A stretch of 64,000 bases of DNA. Origin: Megasphaera_A sueciensis (GTDB lineage Bacteria; Bacillota; Negativicutes; Veillonellales; Megasphaeraceae). The notes below the pieces were generated by a model. It made no database searches. It saw only the letters and a program-made list of their open reading frames with translations, and was not told the DNA's origin. Made by a program: the position numbers and the translations under genes. The DNA is taken from assembly GCF_050219315.1 (NCBI RefSeq), contig NZ_CP116939.1, positions 372,001 through 436,000 of the forward strand, given 5' to 3'. Below, in pieces: positions 35,234 to 44,341 of the stretch (the first letter of the stretch is position 1; every line of letters starts with the position of its first letter).

Positions 35234-36523
35234 TTACCTATTAAAAGCTTGGATGCCTGGATATACGGCAGCCTTGCCTAACTCTTCTTCGATGCGCAGC
35301 AATTGATTATATTTGGCAACGCGTTCACTGCGGTTTGGGGCGCCTGTCTTTATTTGGCATGTATTCAGGGCGACAGCCAGATCGGAGATCGTTGTGTCTT
35401 CCGTTTCTCCGGAACGATGGGAAACAATGGCTGTATAACCGGCCTTGTGTGCTTTTTTTATTGCTTCTAGGGTTTCTGAAACGGAACCAATTTGATTTAA
35501 CTTGATTAAAATAGAATTTGCACAGTGTAATTTAATTCCTTTTTCAAGTCGCTCTGTATTGGTGACAAATAGATCATCTCCTACCAATTGGATTTTTTTC
35601 CCCAGCTGTTGTGTCATCCATTGCCAGCCTTCCCAATCCTCCTCGTCCAAACCGTCTTCAAGAGAATAAATAGGGTAGTTACTGCATAATTCCTGCCAGT
35701 GTTTGACTAATTCTACAGAGGTAAATGTTTGTCCGCTTTTTGGTAAAATATATTTTCCCTTAGTGTCACTTTTCCATTCGCTGGCGGCAGCATCTATAGC
35801 TAAAACAAAATCTTTTTTCGGTTCATAGCCGGCTTTTATTATGGCAGTTAAAATATATTCAATGGCTGCTGTATCACTCTTTAAGTCAGGAGCGAATCCA
35901 CCTTCGTCACCGACGGAAGTTGTCATTTCTTTTGCTTTCAAGAGAACAGCTAAGGTGTGAAATACTTCAGTGCACCATTGCAAGCCTTCACGAAAGCTGG
36001 AAGCTCCTATCGGCATAATCATAAATTCCTGTACATCTACCGTATTTGCAGCATGCACGCCGCCGTTCAATATATTCATCATAGGCACGGGCAGACGGTT
36101 GGCATTTATCCCGCCCAGAAAACGATATAGTGGCAGACCTGATGCCGCTGCTGCTGCTCGTGCGCAGGCAATGGAAACGGCAAGAATAGCATTTGCCCCT
36201 AACTTAGACTTATCCGTTGTTCCATCAAGGGCTATCATTACGTTATCAATGTTATATATATCGGCTGTATCTAATCCGGACAAGGTGGGAGAAATAATTT
36301 CATTGATATGTGTTACTGCTTTAGAAACGCCTTTGCCCATGAATCGGGCGGTATCATTATCTCGCAGCTCTAACGCCTCGAATTTTCCGGTGGAGGCTCC
36401 ACTGGGAACATCCCCCCGGCCTATGGTGCCATCCACTAGGCAGACTTCGGCTTCCACGGTGGGATTTCCTCGGGAATCAATGATTTCTCTGCCGATTATG
36501 TTATCAATTATTGTTTTTTTCAT
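35234..36523 (-). CDS. eno: Enolase
   Basis: A 429-residue glycolytic enzyme that converts 2-phosphoglycerate to phosphoenolpyruvate. Hallmarks are the start IIGREIIDSRGNPTVEAEV, the loop PSGASTG, GDEGGFAP, the Mg2+ ligands in LAIDAAASE, SLEDGLDEEDW and LVGDDLFVTN, and the signature ILIKLNQIGSVSETLEA. The length is normal. It is a single gene, away from other glycolytic genes. The ribosome site GGGGCG is close to the ATG. Confidence 0.97.
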   Translation of the reverse strand: MKKTIIDNIIGREIIDSRGNPTVEAEVCLVDGTIGRGDVPSGASTGKFEALELRDNDTARFMGKGVSKAVTHINEIISPTLSGLDTADIYNIDNVMIALDGTTDKSKLGANAILAVSIACARAAAAASGLPLYRFLGGINANRLPVPMMNILNGGVHAANTVDVQEFMIMPIGASSFREGLQWCTEVFHTLAVLLKAKEMTTSVGDEGGFAPDLKSDTAAIEYILTAIIKAGYEPKKDFVLAIDAAASEWKSDTKGKYILPKSGQTFTSVELVKHWQELCSNYPIYSLEDGLDEEDWEGWQWMTQQLGKKIQLVGDDLFVTNTERLEKGIKLHCANSILIKLNQIGSVSETLEAIKKAHKAGYTAIVSHRSGETEDTTISDLAVALNTCQIKTGAPNRSERVAKYNQLLRIEEELGKAAVYPGIQAFNR

Positions 36524-37131
36524 TATAAAACGCCCCTTCTGCTGCAGATGGTTATAAAATGATAACCTTCTTATACAGCTGTTTTTTAGTGTGTTATGTC
36601 GCTTTTTACTGTTTATTATATTGTTATAGGTATGTACTTCTATGTTTTTTTAATGATTCCAATAGAATAATGATAGGAATATTATACAGAAAATGAGAAA
36701 GAATAACAAGGAACAATAAAAATACAGATGAAAATAAAAGTGATTAAAACAGCGTAATCACGCACTGCCTAGTGTATTGACTATATCAGCATTTTTCATG
36801 CTGATATAGTCAATACATAGTGTTAAAAAGATAACAGTAATCATATAATACGTACATGAATATTTTTTTTACTGTTTTGATATGATTGGTGAGCCATGCA
36901 ATATGATCAGTTATATTAACCGGAAATATGTCTTTTATTATGTTGATTAAAAAACATGCAAGGTTTGGAATACAACTGAAATAAAGATTATATTTTTACA
37001 TATTTTTAAAATAAATTTTACAAAATTTTCATGTTGCTCTGCTATATTGAATAAAGAAGAATTTAAGTTTCATTGTTGAAATTGCATTGTTTGAATGCAA
37101 TGGCATCGAGTATGTTTTCGATCAGGAGATG
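36524..37131. other. Gap with a perfect 43-bp palindrome
   Basis: This stretch of over 600 bp is AT-rich and has no clear gene. At 36774-36816 a perfect 19-bp inverted repeat (GTATTGACTATATCAGCAT and its inverse) surrounds a 5-nt loop. No T run follows, so it is not a typical terminator. It could be an operator or a transcribed hairpin. The promoter of the small ORF at 37138 must lie toward the right end. Confidence 0.55.
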
Positions 37132-37137
37132 ATGAAA

Positions 37138-37242
37138 ATGGATATGATGGATCTTAACGAATTTGTATCTACCGCGGCGGTTGTCATATTGCTGGTTTCT
37201 GTTGTTGTATTGCACTTATGCCATACAAACAAAAAAGTATAG
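37138..37242 (+). CDS. 34-residue single-span membrane peptide
   Basis: An ATG lies nine bases from AGGAG and opens a frame of 34 residues: an acidic start (MDMMDLNEFVS), one hydrophobic helix (TAAVVILLVSVVVLHLC) and a basic end (HTNKKV). A strong terminator follows 13 bp after the stop. Ribosome site, membrane topology and terminator together support a real small gene. The family is unknown; small subunits of membrane complexes look like this. Confidence 0.55.
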   Translation: MDMMDLNEFVSTAAVVILLVSVVVLHLCHTNKKV

Positions 37243-37255
37243 TGTAACTTTCAAG

Positions 37256-37294
37256 CGGAACATCTCTATGGATAGAGTGTTCCGTCTTTTTTTT
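37256..37294 (+). terminator. Intrinsic terminator after the 34-residue ORF
   Basis: CGGAACA...TGTTCCG stem with inner CTCTAT/ATAGAG pairing and eight Ts. Confidence 0.85.
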
Positions 37295-37528
37295 ATTATT
37301 CATATATGTGAATATACCAAGATAATTGCAGGGTATTCTTTATATTTATTTACATCGCCGACGGAGTGAAAAAATCTATATTTTTTATAGGAAGGTTGCC
37401 AAAAAAGCAGAAGACTCGGATAATATAGATAGTGTCATTGATGGTATCTTTGCCAATAAAACATAGTTGTATAACTTGCCTTTGATAAGAAGTATATTAA
37501 TTTAAGATGATAAAGGGGATGAAGGCTT

Positions 37529-38335
37529 TTGGCCCGTATTATAGAAATACAAGATATAGCAGCTCCGGGATTAGCTTTGTTTGCTCATTTAACGGAAGTG
37601 CAGCTGCGCAGCCGGTTAGAACCGGAAAAGGGAATTTTTATTGCAGAAAGTCTCAAGGTGATACAGTTAGCTTTAAAAAATGGCTGTAAGCCGCTGGCCC
37701 TTTTAATGGAACGAAAACGAATTAAAGGGCAAGCGGGTTGTATTATTGAACGGTGCGGTGATATACCGGTGTACACGGGAGATAGGGAAGTGCTGGCGGA
37801 CTTGACGGGATATAGACTTACCCGCGGTATTTTGTGTGCTATGGCTCGTCCGGTACTGCCGGCAGCAGAAGATTTAATCATGAAAGCCCGCAGAGTAGCA
37901 GTGTTGGATGGTATGACAGATTCTACGAATGTGGGGGCTATATTTCGTTCGGCGGCAGCTTTGAATATAGATGCTGTACTTGTTACACCTTCTTGTTGTG
38001 ATCCCTTATGTCGGCGTTCCGTGCGTGTCAGTATGGGAACTATTTTTCAAGTACCGTGGACACACATGGGAACCGATATTTCCATATTGCATTCACTGGG
38101 GTTTAAGACCGCGGCTATGGCGTTATCCACGAATGCTGTAAGTATAGCAGACGAGAAATTGGCAGGAGAAAAGAAATTGGCTTTACTGTTCGGTACGGAG
38201 GGCTATGGATTGTCACAGTCTATTATTGATTCCTGTGACTATGCGGTGAAAATACCTATGTCTCATCATGTGGATTCACTTAACGTAGCAGCGGCGAGTG
38301 CAGTAGCCTTTTGGCAGCTGAGAATCAGGGAATGA
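37529..38335 (+). CDS. SpoU (TrmH-type) RNA 2'-O-methyltransferase
   Basis: A 268-residue SPOUT-fold methylase. The N-terminal substrate-binding part (FIAESLKVIQLAL) precedes the three SpoU motifs: TNVGAIFRSAAAL, LLFGTEGYGLS and IPMSHHVDSLNVAAASAVA, the last forming the SAM-binding trefoil knot. It probably methylates a ribose in rRNA or tRNA; the site cannot be told. It starts at a TTG with AAGGGG upstream. Confidence 0.9.
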   Translation: MARIIEIQDIAAPGLALFAHLTEVQLRSRLEPEKGIFIAESLKVIQLALKNGCKPLALLMERKRIKGQAGCIIERCGDIPVYTGDREVLADLTGYRLTRGILCAMARPVLPAAEDLIMKARRVAVLDGMTDSTNVGAIFRSAAALNIDAVLVTPSCCDPLCRRSVRVSMGTIFQVPWTHMGTDISILHSLGFKTAAMALSTNAVSIADEKLAGEKKLALLFGTEGYGLSQSIIDSCDYAVKIPMSHHVDSLNVAAASAVAFWQLRIRE

Positions 38336-38371
38336 ATCGTATTCATTTTAGATACTCAAAATATTGAATTC

Positions 38372-38400
38372 TTGACAAATCGGTGTGAACATGATATGGT
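38372..38400 (+). promoter_or_regulatory. Promoter of the riboswitch-P-type ATPase unit
   Basis: TTGACA (38372-38377), a 17-bp spacer and TATGGT (38395-38400), just upstream of the aptamer. Confidence 0.65.
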
Positions 38401-38413
38401 GTAAAAATAATTT

Positions 38414-38490
38414 AATGCTCCGTGAGGGAGTAGTTTGCACAGGTATTGTGTGCCAAGTCAACACACTGACCAATTGGTCTGGCTTGTCTT
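38414..38490 (+). promoter_or_regulatory. yybP-ykoY-type Mn2+ riboswitch aptamer
   Basis: The leader contains GGGAGTAG (from 38426), and CAAGTCAACACACTG about 27 nt later, the two conserved strands of the yybP-ykoY aptamer, with a variable GCAC/GTGT arm between them and a CCAATTGG hairpin after. This class binds Mn2+ and turns on Mn2+ export. An intrinsic terminator follows directly. Confidence 0.75.
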
Positions 38491-38544
38491 AAAAAACGAG
38501 ACTCACGTATGGCTTTATTGCCATGCGCGGGTCTCGTTTTTTAT
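38491..38544 (+). terminator. Riboswitch-controlled terminator
   Basis: AAAACGAGAC...GTCTCGTTTTTT with inner ATGGC/GCCAT pairing is a strong terminator between the aptamer and the ATPase gene. Metal binding would be expected to prevent its formation. Confidence 0.8.
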
Positions 38545-38592
38545 AAGCAAACACGTGTGAGTGATATATACAAAACTTGAGCAAGGAGGAAC

Positions 38593-41277
38593 ATGTCGAT
38601 GAAAGAATTTATGATGAATCAGGACGAAGTGCTGGTGCAGTTTCATACTAGCTTGTCTGATGGATTGTTATCTGATCAAATTATACAAAATCGAAATCAA
38701 TATGGAAATAATTCTCTATCTCGAAAAAAGCCTAAATCATTAGCTCGCAGAATTTTTGAAGCATCTATCGAACCGATGATTTTGATGCTGATCATGGCGG
38801 GCCTGATCGATGTGGCTGTCAATGTAATTCGTACGGCTACCGGCGGTGAAGCGGATTTTTTAGAATGTGCGGGAATTTTTGTGGCAATTTTTCTTTCCGT
38901 TGTCATCACGGTGGTAATGGAGGGAAGAAGTGCAAAAGCATTTGATACCCTTTCCAAAATTAATGAAGATAATTCTGTGAAAGTTCTTCGGAATGGGGAA
39001 ACGGAAATGATAGTTCAAAATGAACTCGTTGTCGGAGATATCGTTTTGCTTGCAATAGGAGATAAAATTCCGGCAGACGGAAGATTTTTGGAAGGCGTTG
39101 ATTTAGAATCCGACGAATCTGCTCTTACAGGAGAAAGTGTCCCTGTAAGAAAAAATTCGGAAATTACTTTTACAGATGAAAAAACGCCTCTTGCAGAGCG
39201 CAGTAATATGCTTTATTCGGGGAACTACGTTACCAACGGATATGGAAAAATGGTAGTTACTGCAGTGGGTGATCATACGGAGTTTGGTAAAATTGCACAG
39301 GAATTGACGGATATGGGACGCACCTCTACCCCGTTGCAGGAAAAACTGGCACGTCTCGGAAAAATTATCACCCTGTTGGGTGTTATGGCGGCAATTATTG
39401 TATTTGCTGTAGAAGTTTTTTCTTTTGTACAAGCTGGCGAAGTAAACCTGGGAAATATTATGGAAGCCTTTGTTACCAGTATTGTTCTTATTGTTGCTGC
39501 TGTGCCGGAAGGGTTGCCGACAATTGTAGCCGTGTCACTTTCTATTAATATTATCAAACTGGCGGGGCAGAATGCACTGGTTAAGAAAATGATCGCATCA
39601 GAGACCGTAGGGTGTATTAACGTAATCTGTTCGGACAAGACGGGGACACTTACAGAAAATAAGATGACAGTTTCCGCTTTCTTTGACAATGTTTTTCATT
39701 CGCACCCGGAAACCTTGTCATCAGAATGGATCGCTCACAATGTCTGTCTTAATTCTACTGCAGATGTGTCTCAGGAAGGCAATTTTATCGGCAACCCGAC
39801 AGAATGTGCCATGTTAAATTTTTATGAAGGATCAGAAGCCCGAAAAAAAAGCGGAAAATCATATAAGGATGAACGTGCTGCACATGATGTGCTAATGGCA
39901 TTTCCTTTTTCATCGGATTTAAAGCATATGACAACGGTCAGTAATGTCGATGGCAAAATTATTTCTTATGTAAAAGGAAGTCCGGAAGCTATATTTTCAA
40001 TGTGTGTTCCTTTTCCCGATTCGCAGTACCGGGAAATTAATCGGCATATTATGACGGTTCAGGAAAAAGCTATGCGTGTGATTGCTTTTGCTCATAAGGA
40101 ATTGGAATCCATGCAGGATTATAGAAATGAACAATTGCATGCTAAGATGGAAACGAACATGATTTTTGATGGCTTTGTTGCTATTTCCGATCCATTAAGG
40201 GAAGATGTATACGAGGCGGTGAAAAACTGCCGCCGGGCAGGTATCGATTTAAAAATCCTGACGGGGGATAATATTATTACGGCAACGGCAATTGCCAAAG
40301 AACTTCATATTTTGGAAAATGGCCAAATTGCAGTGGAAGCTAAGGATATTTTTGATAAGGACGATGAAAAATTACTGCAGCTTCTTCCTCGTATCAGTGT
40401 GATTGCCCGCAGTACGCCTGCGATTAAAATGAGAATAGTAAAATTGCTGAAAAGTCAGGGGAATGTGGTGGCTGTTACAGGAGATGGCATTAATGATGCT
40501 CCGGCTTTGAAAAATGCTGATGTTGGTATTGCTATGGGAATTTCGGGAACGGATGTTTCAAAAGAAGCAAGTGACATTGTTTTGCTGGATGATTCTTTTT
40601 CAACAATTGTAAAGGCGATTGCTTGGGGACGTGGAATTTATGAAAATTTCAAGCATTTTATCCAATTTCAATTGACCGTTAATGTTGCTTCTGTTACGGT
40701 AGTTCTGGTTTCTATTATTCTTGGTTTTAAAGCGCCTTTTACGGCACTTCAACTATTGTGGATCAATCTTATTATGGATGGTCCCCCGGCATTGACATTG
40801 GGCTTGGAACCGATTTACAGTGATTTGATGGTACATCCGCCGACCAAGAGAAACGAGAGCATTGTTTCTATGCCAATGGTATTGAGAATTGTTTCAACAG
40901 GCATATATATCTCCATTGTATTTTTGTGCCAATATGCGTTTGATTTTTTACATGCCGGACAGGAACAGATGATAACGGTCCTCTTTACTATGTTTACGTT
41001 ATTTCAGCTGTTTAACGCTTTTAATTGCCGGGAACTTCATGCGGTAAGTATTTTTAAACATTTCCTCAAAAATAAACTTATGTTAGGTGTCGTTTTTCTT
41101 ACGTTTGTGCTGCAGATTTTAATTATTCAGTTTGCCGGTGCTTTTTTTGGTACTGTTCCCCTGGATGGTATGATGTGGCTGAAGATTATGGTGGTTTCAG
41201 CCAGCGTTATTTTCTTATCTGAAGTGGTAAAGCTGATATATCGCTTAGCGGTAGTTGATAAGGTGCAAATGAATTAG
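38593..41277 (+). CDS. P-type cation ATPase, Ca2+/Mn2+ export type
   Basis: An 894-residue P2-type ATPase: actuator TGES at 179-182, helix 4 ion-site PEGL at 305-308, phosphorylated D348 in SDKTGTLTENK, hinge GDGINDAPALKNADVGIAMG and a six-helix C-terminal block. Sequence alone suggests Ca2+ efflux; the Mn2+ riboswitch ahead of it makes Mn2+ (with or without Ca2+) export more likely. AAGGAGG lies only three bases from the ATG at 38593, so the in-frame ATG at 38599 may be the real start. Confidence 0.92.
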   Translation: MSMKEFMMNQDEVLVQFHTSLSDGLLSDQIIQNRNQYGNNSLSRKKPKSLARRIFEASIEPMILMLIMAGLIDVAVNVIRTATGGEADFLECAGIFVAIFLSVVITVVMEGRSAKAFDTLSKINEDNSVKVLRNGETEMIVQNELVVGDIVLLAIGDKIPADGRFLEGVDLESDESALTGESVPVRKNSEITFTDEKTPLAERSNMLYSGNYVTNGYGKMVVTAVGDHTEFGKIAQELTDMGRTSTPLQEKLARLGKIITLLGVMAAIIVFAVEVFSFVQAGEVNLGNIMEAFVTSIVLIVAAVPEGLPTIVAVSLSINIIKLAGQNALVKKMIASETVGCINVICSDKTGTLTENKMTVSAFFDNVFHSHPETLSSEWIAHNVCLNSTADVSQEGNFIGNPTECAMLNFYEGSEARKKSGKSYKDERAAHDVLMAFPFSSDLKHMTTVSNVDGKIISYVKGSPEAIFSMCVPFPDSQYREINRHIMTVQEKAMRVIAFAHKELESMQDYRNEQLHAKMETNMIFDGFVAISDPLREDVYEAVKNCRRAGIDLKILTGDNIITATAIAKELHILENGQIAVEAKDIFDKDDEKLLQLLPRISVIARSTPAIKMRIVKLLKSQGNVVAVTGDGINDAPALKNADVGIAMGISGTDVSKEASDIVLLDDSFSTIVKAIAWGRGIYENFKHFIQFQLTVNVASVTVVLVSIILGFKAPFTALQLLWINLIMDGPPALTLGLEPIYSDLMVHPPTKRNESIVSMPMVLRIVSTGIYISIVFLCQYAFDFLHAGQEQMITVLFTMFTLFQLFNAFNCRELHAVSIFKHFLKNKLMLGVVFLTFVLQILIIQFAGAFFGTVPLDGMMWLKIMVVSASVIFLSEVVKLIYRLAVVDKVQMN

Positions 41278-41372
41278 TTAAAACTACCTGTCATAGTGTA
41301 TCATTGTGATTTTTGCTAATGTATGATATGGTAGTTAACAGCATAGTATGGGAGAGAGGACGGCGGTGTGAA

Positions 41373-41783
41373 ATGGAACGGGATCAACGGGTGAGAAACG
41401 ATAATTCATGGTGTTTTGCTTGCGGCGAAGAAAATCCAATAGGCCTTAAGCTGAAAATGAGCATACAGGGGGAATGCTGTACTGCTTATTTTACACCGCA
41501 AAAAGAACATCAAAGTTATGATGGAAATATGCATGGCGGACTTATCAGCACATTGCTGGATGAAGTTATGGGAAATTATGTATATCAAGTAGAACATCGT
41601 AAAGCATATACTGCAAAAATAGAAATTCGCTTTCGACAACCTGTGCCGATCGGTGAAACTATAAAAGTAGAAGGAAAAGTGGTAAGTCGGCATGGCAGGT
41701 TACGAATGATGGAAGGGAAGATTTGGAAAAAGGATGGTACGGTAGCAGCAGAAGCAACTGCTAGTATGATGCTTGAAACGTAG
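41373..41783 (+). CDS. PaaI-type hotdog thioesterase
   Basis: A 136-residue hotdog-fold protein: CFACGEENPIGLKLKM at the N-terminus, the catalytic HGGLISTLLDEVMG helix (Gly-rich turn plus Asp/Glu) and a 4HBT beta sheet. It probably hydrolyses an acyl-CoA of unknown chain. The ATG at 41373 follows GAGAGGACGGCGG; the frame also opens at 41313 without a site. Confidence 0.87.
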   Translation: MERDQRVRNDNSWCFACGEENPIGLKLKMSIQGECCTAYFTPQKEHQSYDGNMHGGLISTLLDEVMGNYVYQVEHRKAYTAKIEIRFRQPVPIGETIKVEGKVVSRHGRLRMMEGKIWKKDGTVAAEATASMMLET

Positions 41784-41939
41784 AAATAAGCATAGCTGAC
41801 ATTATATCTTTCACAGGAGATGCCATTGGGGAGTGCCTGACAGGTTATATTGAAGAACAGGCATTTTGCATAAAAGAACCTATTTACTTGAAGTTAGTTA
41901 ACGTAGTTGTATATAATGAATATGTGGGGAGACATAAAA

Positions 41940-42149
41940 ATGAATGGTACAGAACGAAAGAATATCAGGCCGGGCATTAGTGTAAAAATAGTACAAAAGC
42001 AACATCAAAAAACAGGGCAATTGACAGAAGGTATTGTAAAGGATATTTTGACTCGTAGTGCAGTACACCCTAGAGGTATAAAGGTACGTCTTGATACGGG
42101 TATTATTGGGAGAGTACAGGAAATTTTAGATACATCTGATAAAATATAA
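41940..42149 (+). CDS. YwbE-family small protein
   Basis: A 69-residue protein of the YwbE/DUF2196 family (RKNIRPGISVKIVQKQHQKT, then GIVKDILTRSAVHPRGIKV). It is a single small beta-barrel domain, possibly nucleic-acid-binding; function unknown. GGGGAG precedes the ATG. Confidence 0.85.
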   Translation: MNGTERKNIRPGISVKIVQKQHQKTGQLTEGIVKDILTRSAVHPRGIKVRLDTGIIGRVQEILDTSDKI

Positions 42150-42290
42150 AAAAAATTTCATTTTGAATTTTGAGATAGAGTGGGAAGCATGTAAATTAAT
42201 AGATGCTTCCTTTTTTGTCGTATATATGTCCGAAAACAGCCAGTGTTTTATGGAGGACATGATATAATATCATTATGGGAGGAGTTGCTT

Positions 42291-43769
42291 ATGGAAGAAA
42301 AAGAACGAAGAGTATATTATGCGGCGTTTAGATCTAAAGATAGGCGGTTTGACGGACAGTTCTTTGTTGGAATTTCTTCTACTGGCATCTACTGTCGTCC
42401 TATATGCAGAGCAAGACTTCCGAAAGAAGAAAACTGCCGTTATTTTAAGACAGCGGCAGAAGCAGAACAAGCCGGATTTCGTCCTTGTCTGTTGTGCCGG
42501 CCGGAGCTTGCACCTGAAAAATCATTCACGGCAAAAGGAGAAGAAATTGCAATTCAAGCTGCCAGGTTATTAGAAGAACATTGCGGAAGTGGTGTCAGCA
42601 TAACGGTCTTGGCTAAGCAGCTGGCGTGTACAGACCGTCATCTGCGGCGTGTCTTTGCGGCAGCGTATCATGTAACTCCTGTTGCATATTTGCAGACCTG
42701 CCGTCTTCTTTTGGCAAAAAGTCTGCTTACAGATACTAATCTATCTATACTTGAAATTGCTATGGCAGCGGGATTTGGAAGCCTAAGGCGCTGTAATGAA
42801 TTATTTAAAAAACAGTATCATTTGGCACCAACAGTCCTTCGTAACGGATTAAAAAAGAGAAAAGAAAAAAACGAAGTACTTACCGTTGGTATAGGCTACC
42901 ATCCGCCTTATGAATGGAAAAAGATGCTTGACTTTCTTGCTTTGCGGGCGATACCGGGGGTAGAAGTTGTGCAAAATGACTGCTACATGCGTACAATAAG
43001 TCAGGTTGACAGGCAGGGAATCTATCGATCAGGATGGATAAAAGTAAAAAATGATCCGGTGAGAAGTATGCTGTTAGTCACGCTGAGTGATACCTTGATT
43101 ACTGTTATTCCACAGATTTTGGGCCGAATTAAGCGTTTATTTGATGTATATTGTGATCCGGAAGTCATATATACGGCATTGCTGCCCATGAATACGATAA
43201 AATCAGGATTATGTGTAAAAGGGACACGTGTACCCGGTTGTATAAATCCCTTTGAACTGGCCGTACGTGCCGTACTTGGGCAGCAAATTACGGTAAAGGC
43301 TGCAACAACGCTGGCGGGAAGATTTGCAGAAACTTTTGGGACACCGATAGAAACAACGATACAAGGATTATCCTATGTGTTTCCAACTGCCGAAAAAATT
43401 GTGGGTCTTGGGACAACTGGGGAAAATAAAATAGCATCATTGGGAATTATTTCGACACGGGCAAGGACAATTAAGGCCTTGGCGCAGTTATTTTATCAGG
43501 AGGATAATTACTGTCAAGTATATGCAGATCCAGAAAAAGAAATAAAAAAATTGCTGGCAATTCCCGGGGTCGGTGTGTGGACGGCTGGATATATAGCGAT
43601 GCGGGCAATGGGATGTACCGATATTTTTTTAGAGACGGATTATGGAATAAAAAAGGCAATGGAACCTATGACTGCAAAAGAAATGCTGCAACAAGCGGAA
43701 AAATGGCGGCCGTGGCGAAGTTACGCCGTGATGAATTTGTGGGATTTTTTATCGGAAAAGGGGCATTGA
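42291..43769 (+). CDS. Ada-AlkA fusion: methyl sensor plus DNA glycosylase
   Basis: A 492-residue three-part repair protein. Residues 1-75 are the Ada metal-binding methyl acceptor with Zn2+ cysteines C35, C39, C66 and C69 (TGIYCRPIC, CLLC). Residues about 80-195 are an AraC helix-turn-helix. Residues 200-490 are an AlkA 3-methyladenine glycosylase with helix-hairpin-helix (LLAIPGVGVWTAGYIAMRAMG) and catalytic D450 (LETDYGIK). It would sense DNA methylphosphotriesters, activate genes and excise alkylated bases. GGGAGGA precedes the ATG. It overlaps none but lies two bases from ogt. Confidence 0.93.
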   Translation: MEEKERRVYYAAFRSKDRRFDGQFFVGISSTGIYCRPICRARLPKEENCRYFKTAAEAEQAGFRPCLLCRPELAPEKSFTAKGEEIAIQAARLLEEHCGSGVSITVLAKQLACTDRHLRRVFAAAYHVTPVAYLQTCRLLLAKSLLTDTNLSILEIAMAAGFGSLRRCNELFKKQYHLAPTVLRNGLKKRKEKNEVLTVGIGYHPPYEWKKMLDFLALRAIPGVEVVQNDCYMRTISQVDRQGIYRSGWIKVKNDPVRSMLLVTLSDTLITVIPQILGRIKRLFDVYCDPEVIYTALLPMNTIKSGLCVKGTRVPGCINPFELAVRAVLGQQITVKAATTLAGRFAETFGTPIETTIQGLSYVFPTAEKIVGLGTTGENKIASLGIISTRARTIKALAQLFYQEDNYCQVYADPEKEIKKLLAIPGVGVWTAGYIAMRAMGCTDIFLETDYGIKKAMEPMTAKEMLQQAEKWRPWRSYAVMNLWDFLSEKGH

Positions 43770-43771
43770 TT

Positions 43772-44299
43772 ATGAAGTATGCAGCAAAAGCGCAAACACC
43801 TCTGGGGAAAGTCTTGCTGGCGAGTGATGGAAGTTATCTTACAGGCGTATGGTTTGCAGGGCAAAAATATTACGCTGCTGGTATAGGTAATGATATCATA
43901 TATAATCAGCATATACCTATATTTACTCAAACTGTATCTTGGCTGCAACGGTATTTTTCGGGGGAAAATCCGAAAATAGATGAATTACTTCTTGCCCCTG
44001 CGGGAAGTACATTTAGGCAAATCGTCTGGCGAATTTTGTGTGATATCCCGTATGGACACGTTCGCACGTATGGTGATATTGCTGCGGAAGTGGCGGCATA
44101 TAATGGAATAAAAACCATGTCGGCACAGGCAATCGGCGGAGCTGTGGGGCATAATCCGATTTCTATTATTATTCCGTGCCATAGAGTGGTCGGGGCTAAG
44201 GGGAGTCTCACCGGATATGCCGGCGGCATAGAAAAAAAACAACGATTGCTTGCAGCAGAAGGGGTTGATGTACGCACTTTATCTGCACTTGTGCGATGA
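43772..44299 (+). CDS. ogt: O6-methylguanine-DNA methyltransferase
   Basis: A 175-residue suicide repair protein. The active site is IPCHRVVG with acceptor C136, after the RTYGDIA helix-turn-helix and arginine finger region. It removes methyl from O6-methylguanine. Two bases separate it from the Ada-AlkA gene, so the pair forms one adaptive-response operon with the sensor encoded first. Confidence 0.95.
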   Translation: MKYAAKAQTPLGKVLLASDGSYLTGVWFAGQKYYAAGIGNDIIYNQHIPIFTQTVSWLQRYFSGENPKIDELLLAPAGSTFRQIVWRILCDIPYGHVRTYGDIAAEVAAYNGIKTMSAQAIGGAVGHNPISIIIPCHRVVGAKGSLTGYAGGIEKKQRLLAAEGVDVRTLSALVR

Positions 44300-44341
44300 T
44301 GGCTGCGTTTATATAGACAAGTTATTTAGGAGGGAATTCGC

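Noticed and set aside
37163..37369. 68-codon frame over the small membrane ORF
   Set aside because: It overlaps the better-supported 34-codon ORF and runs through its terminator.
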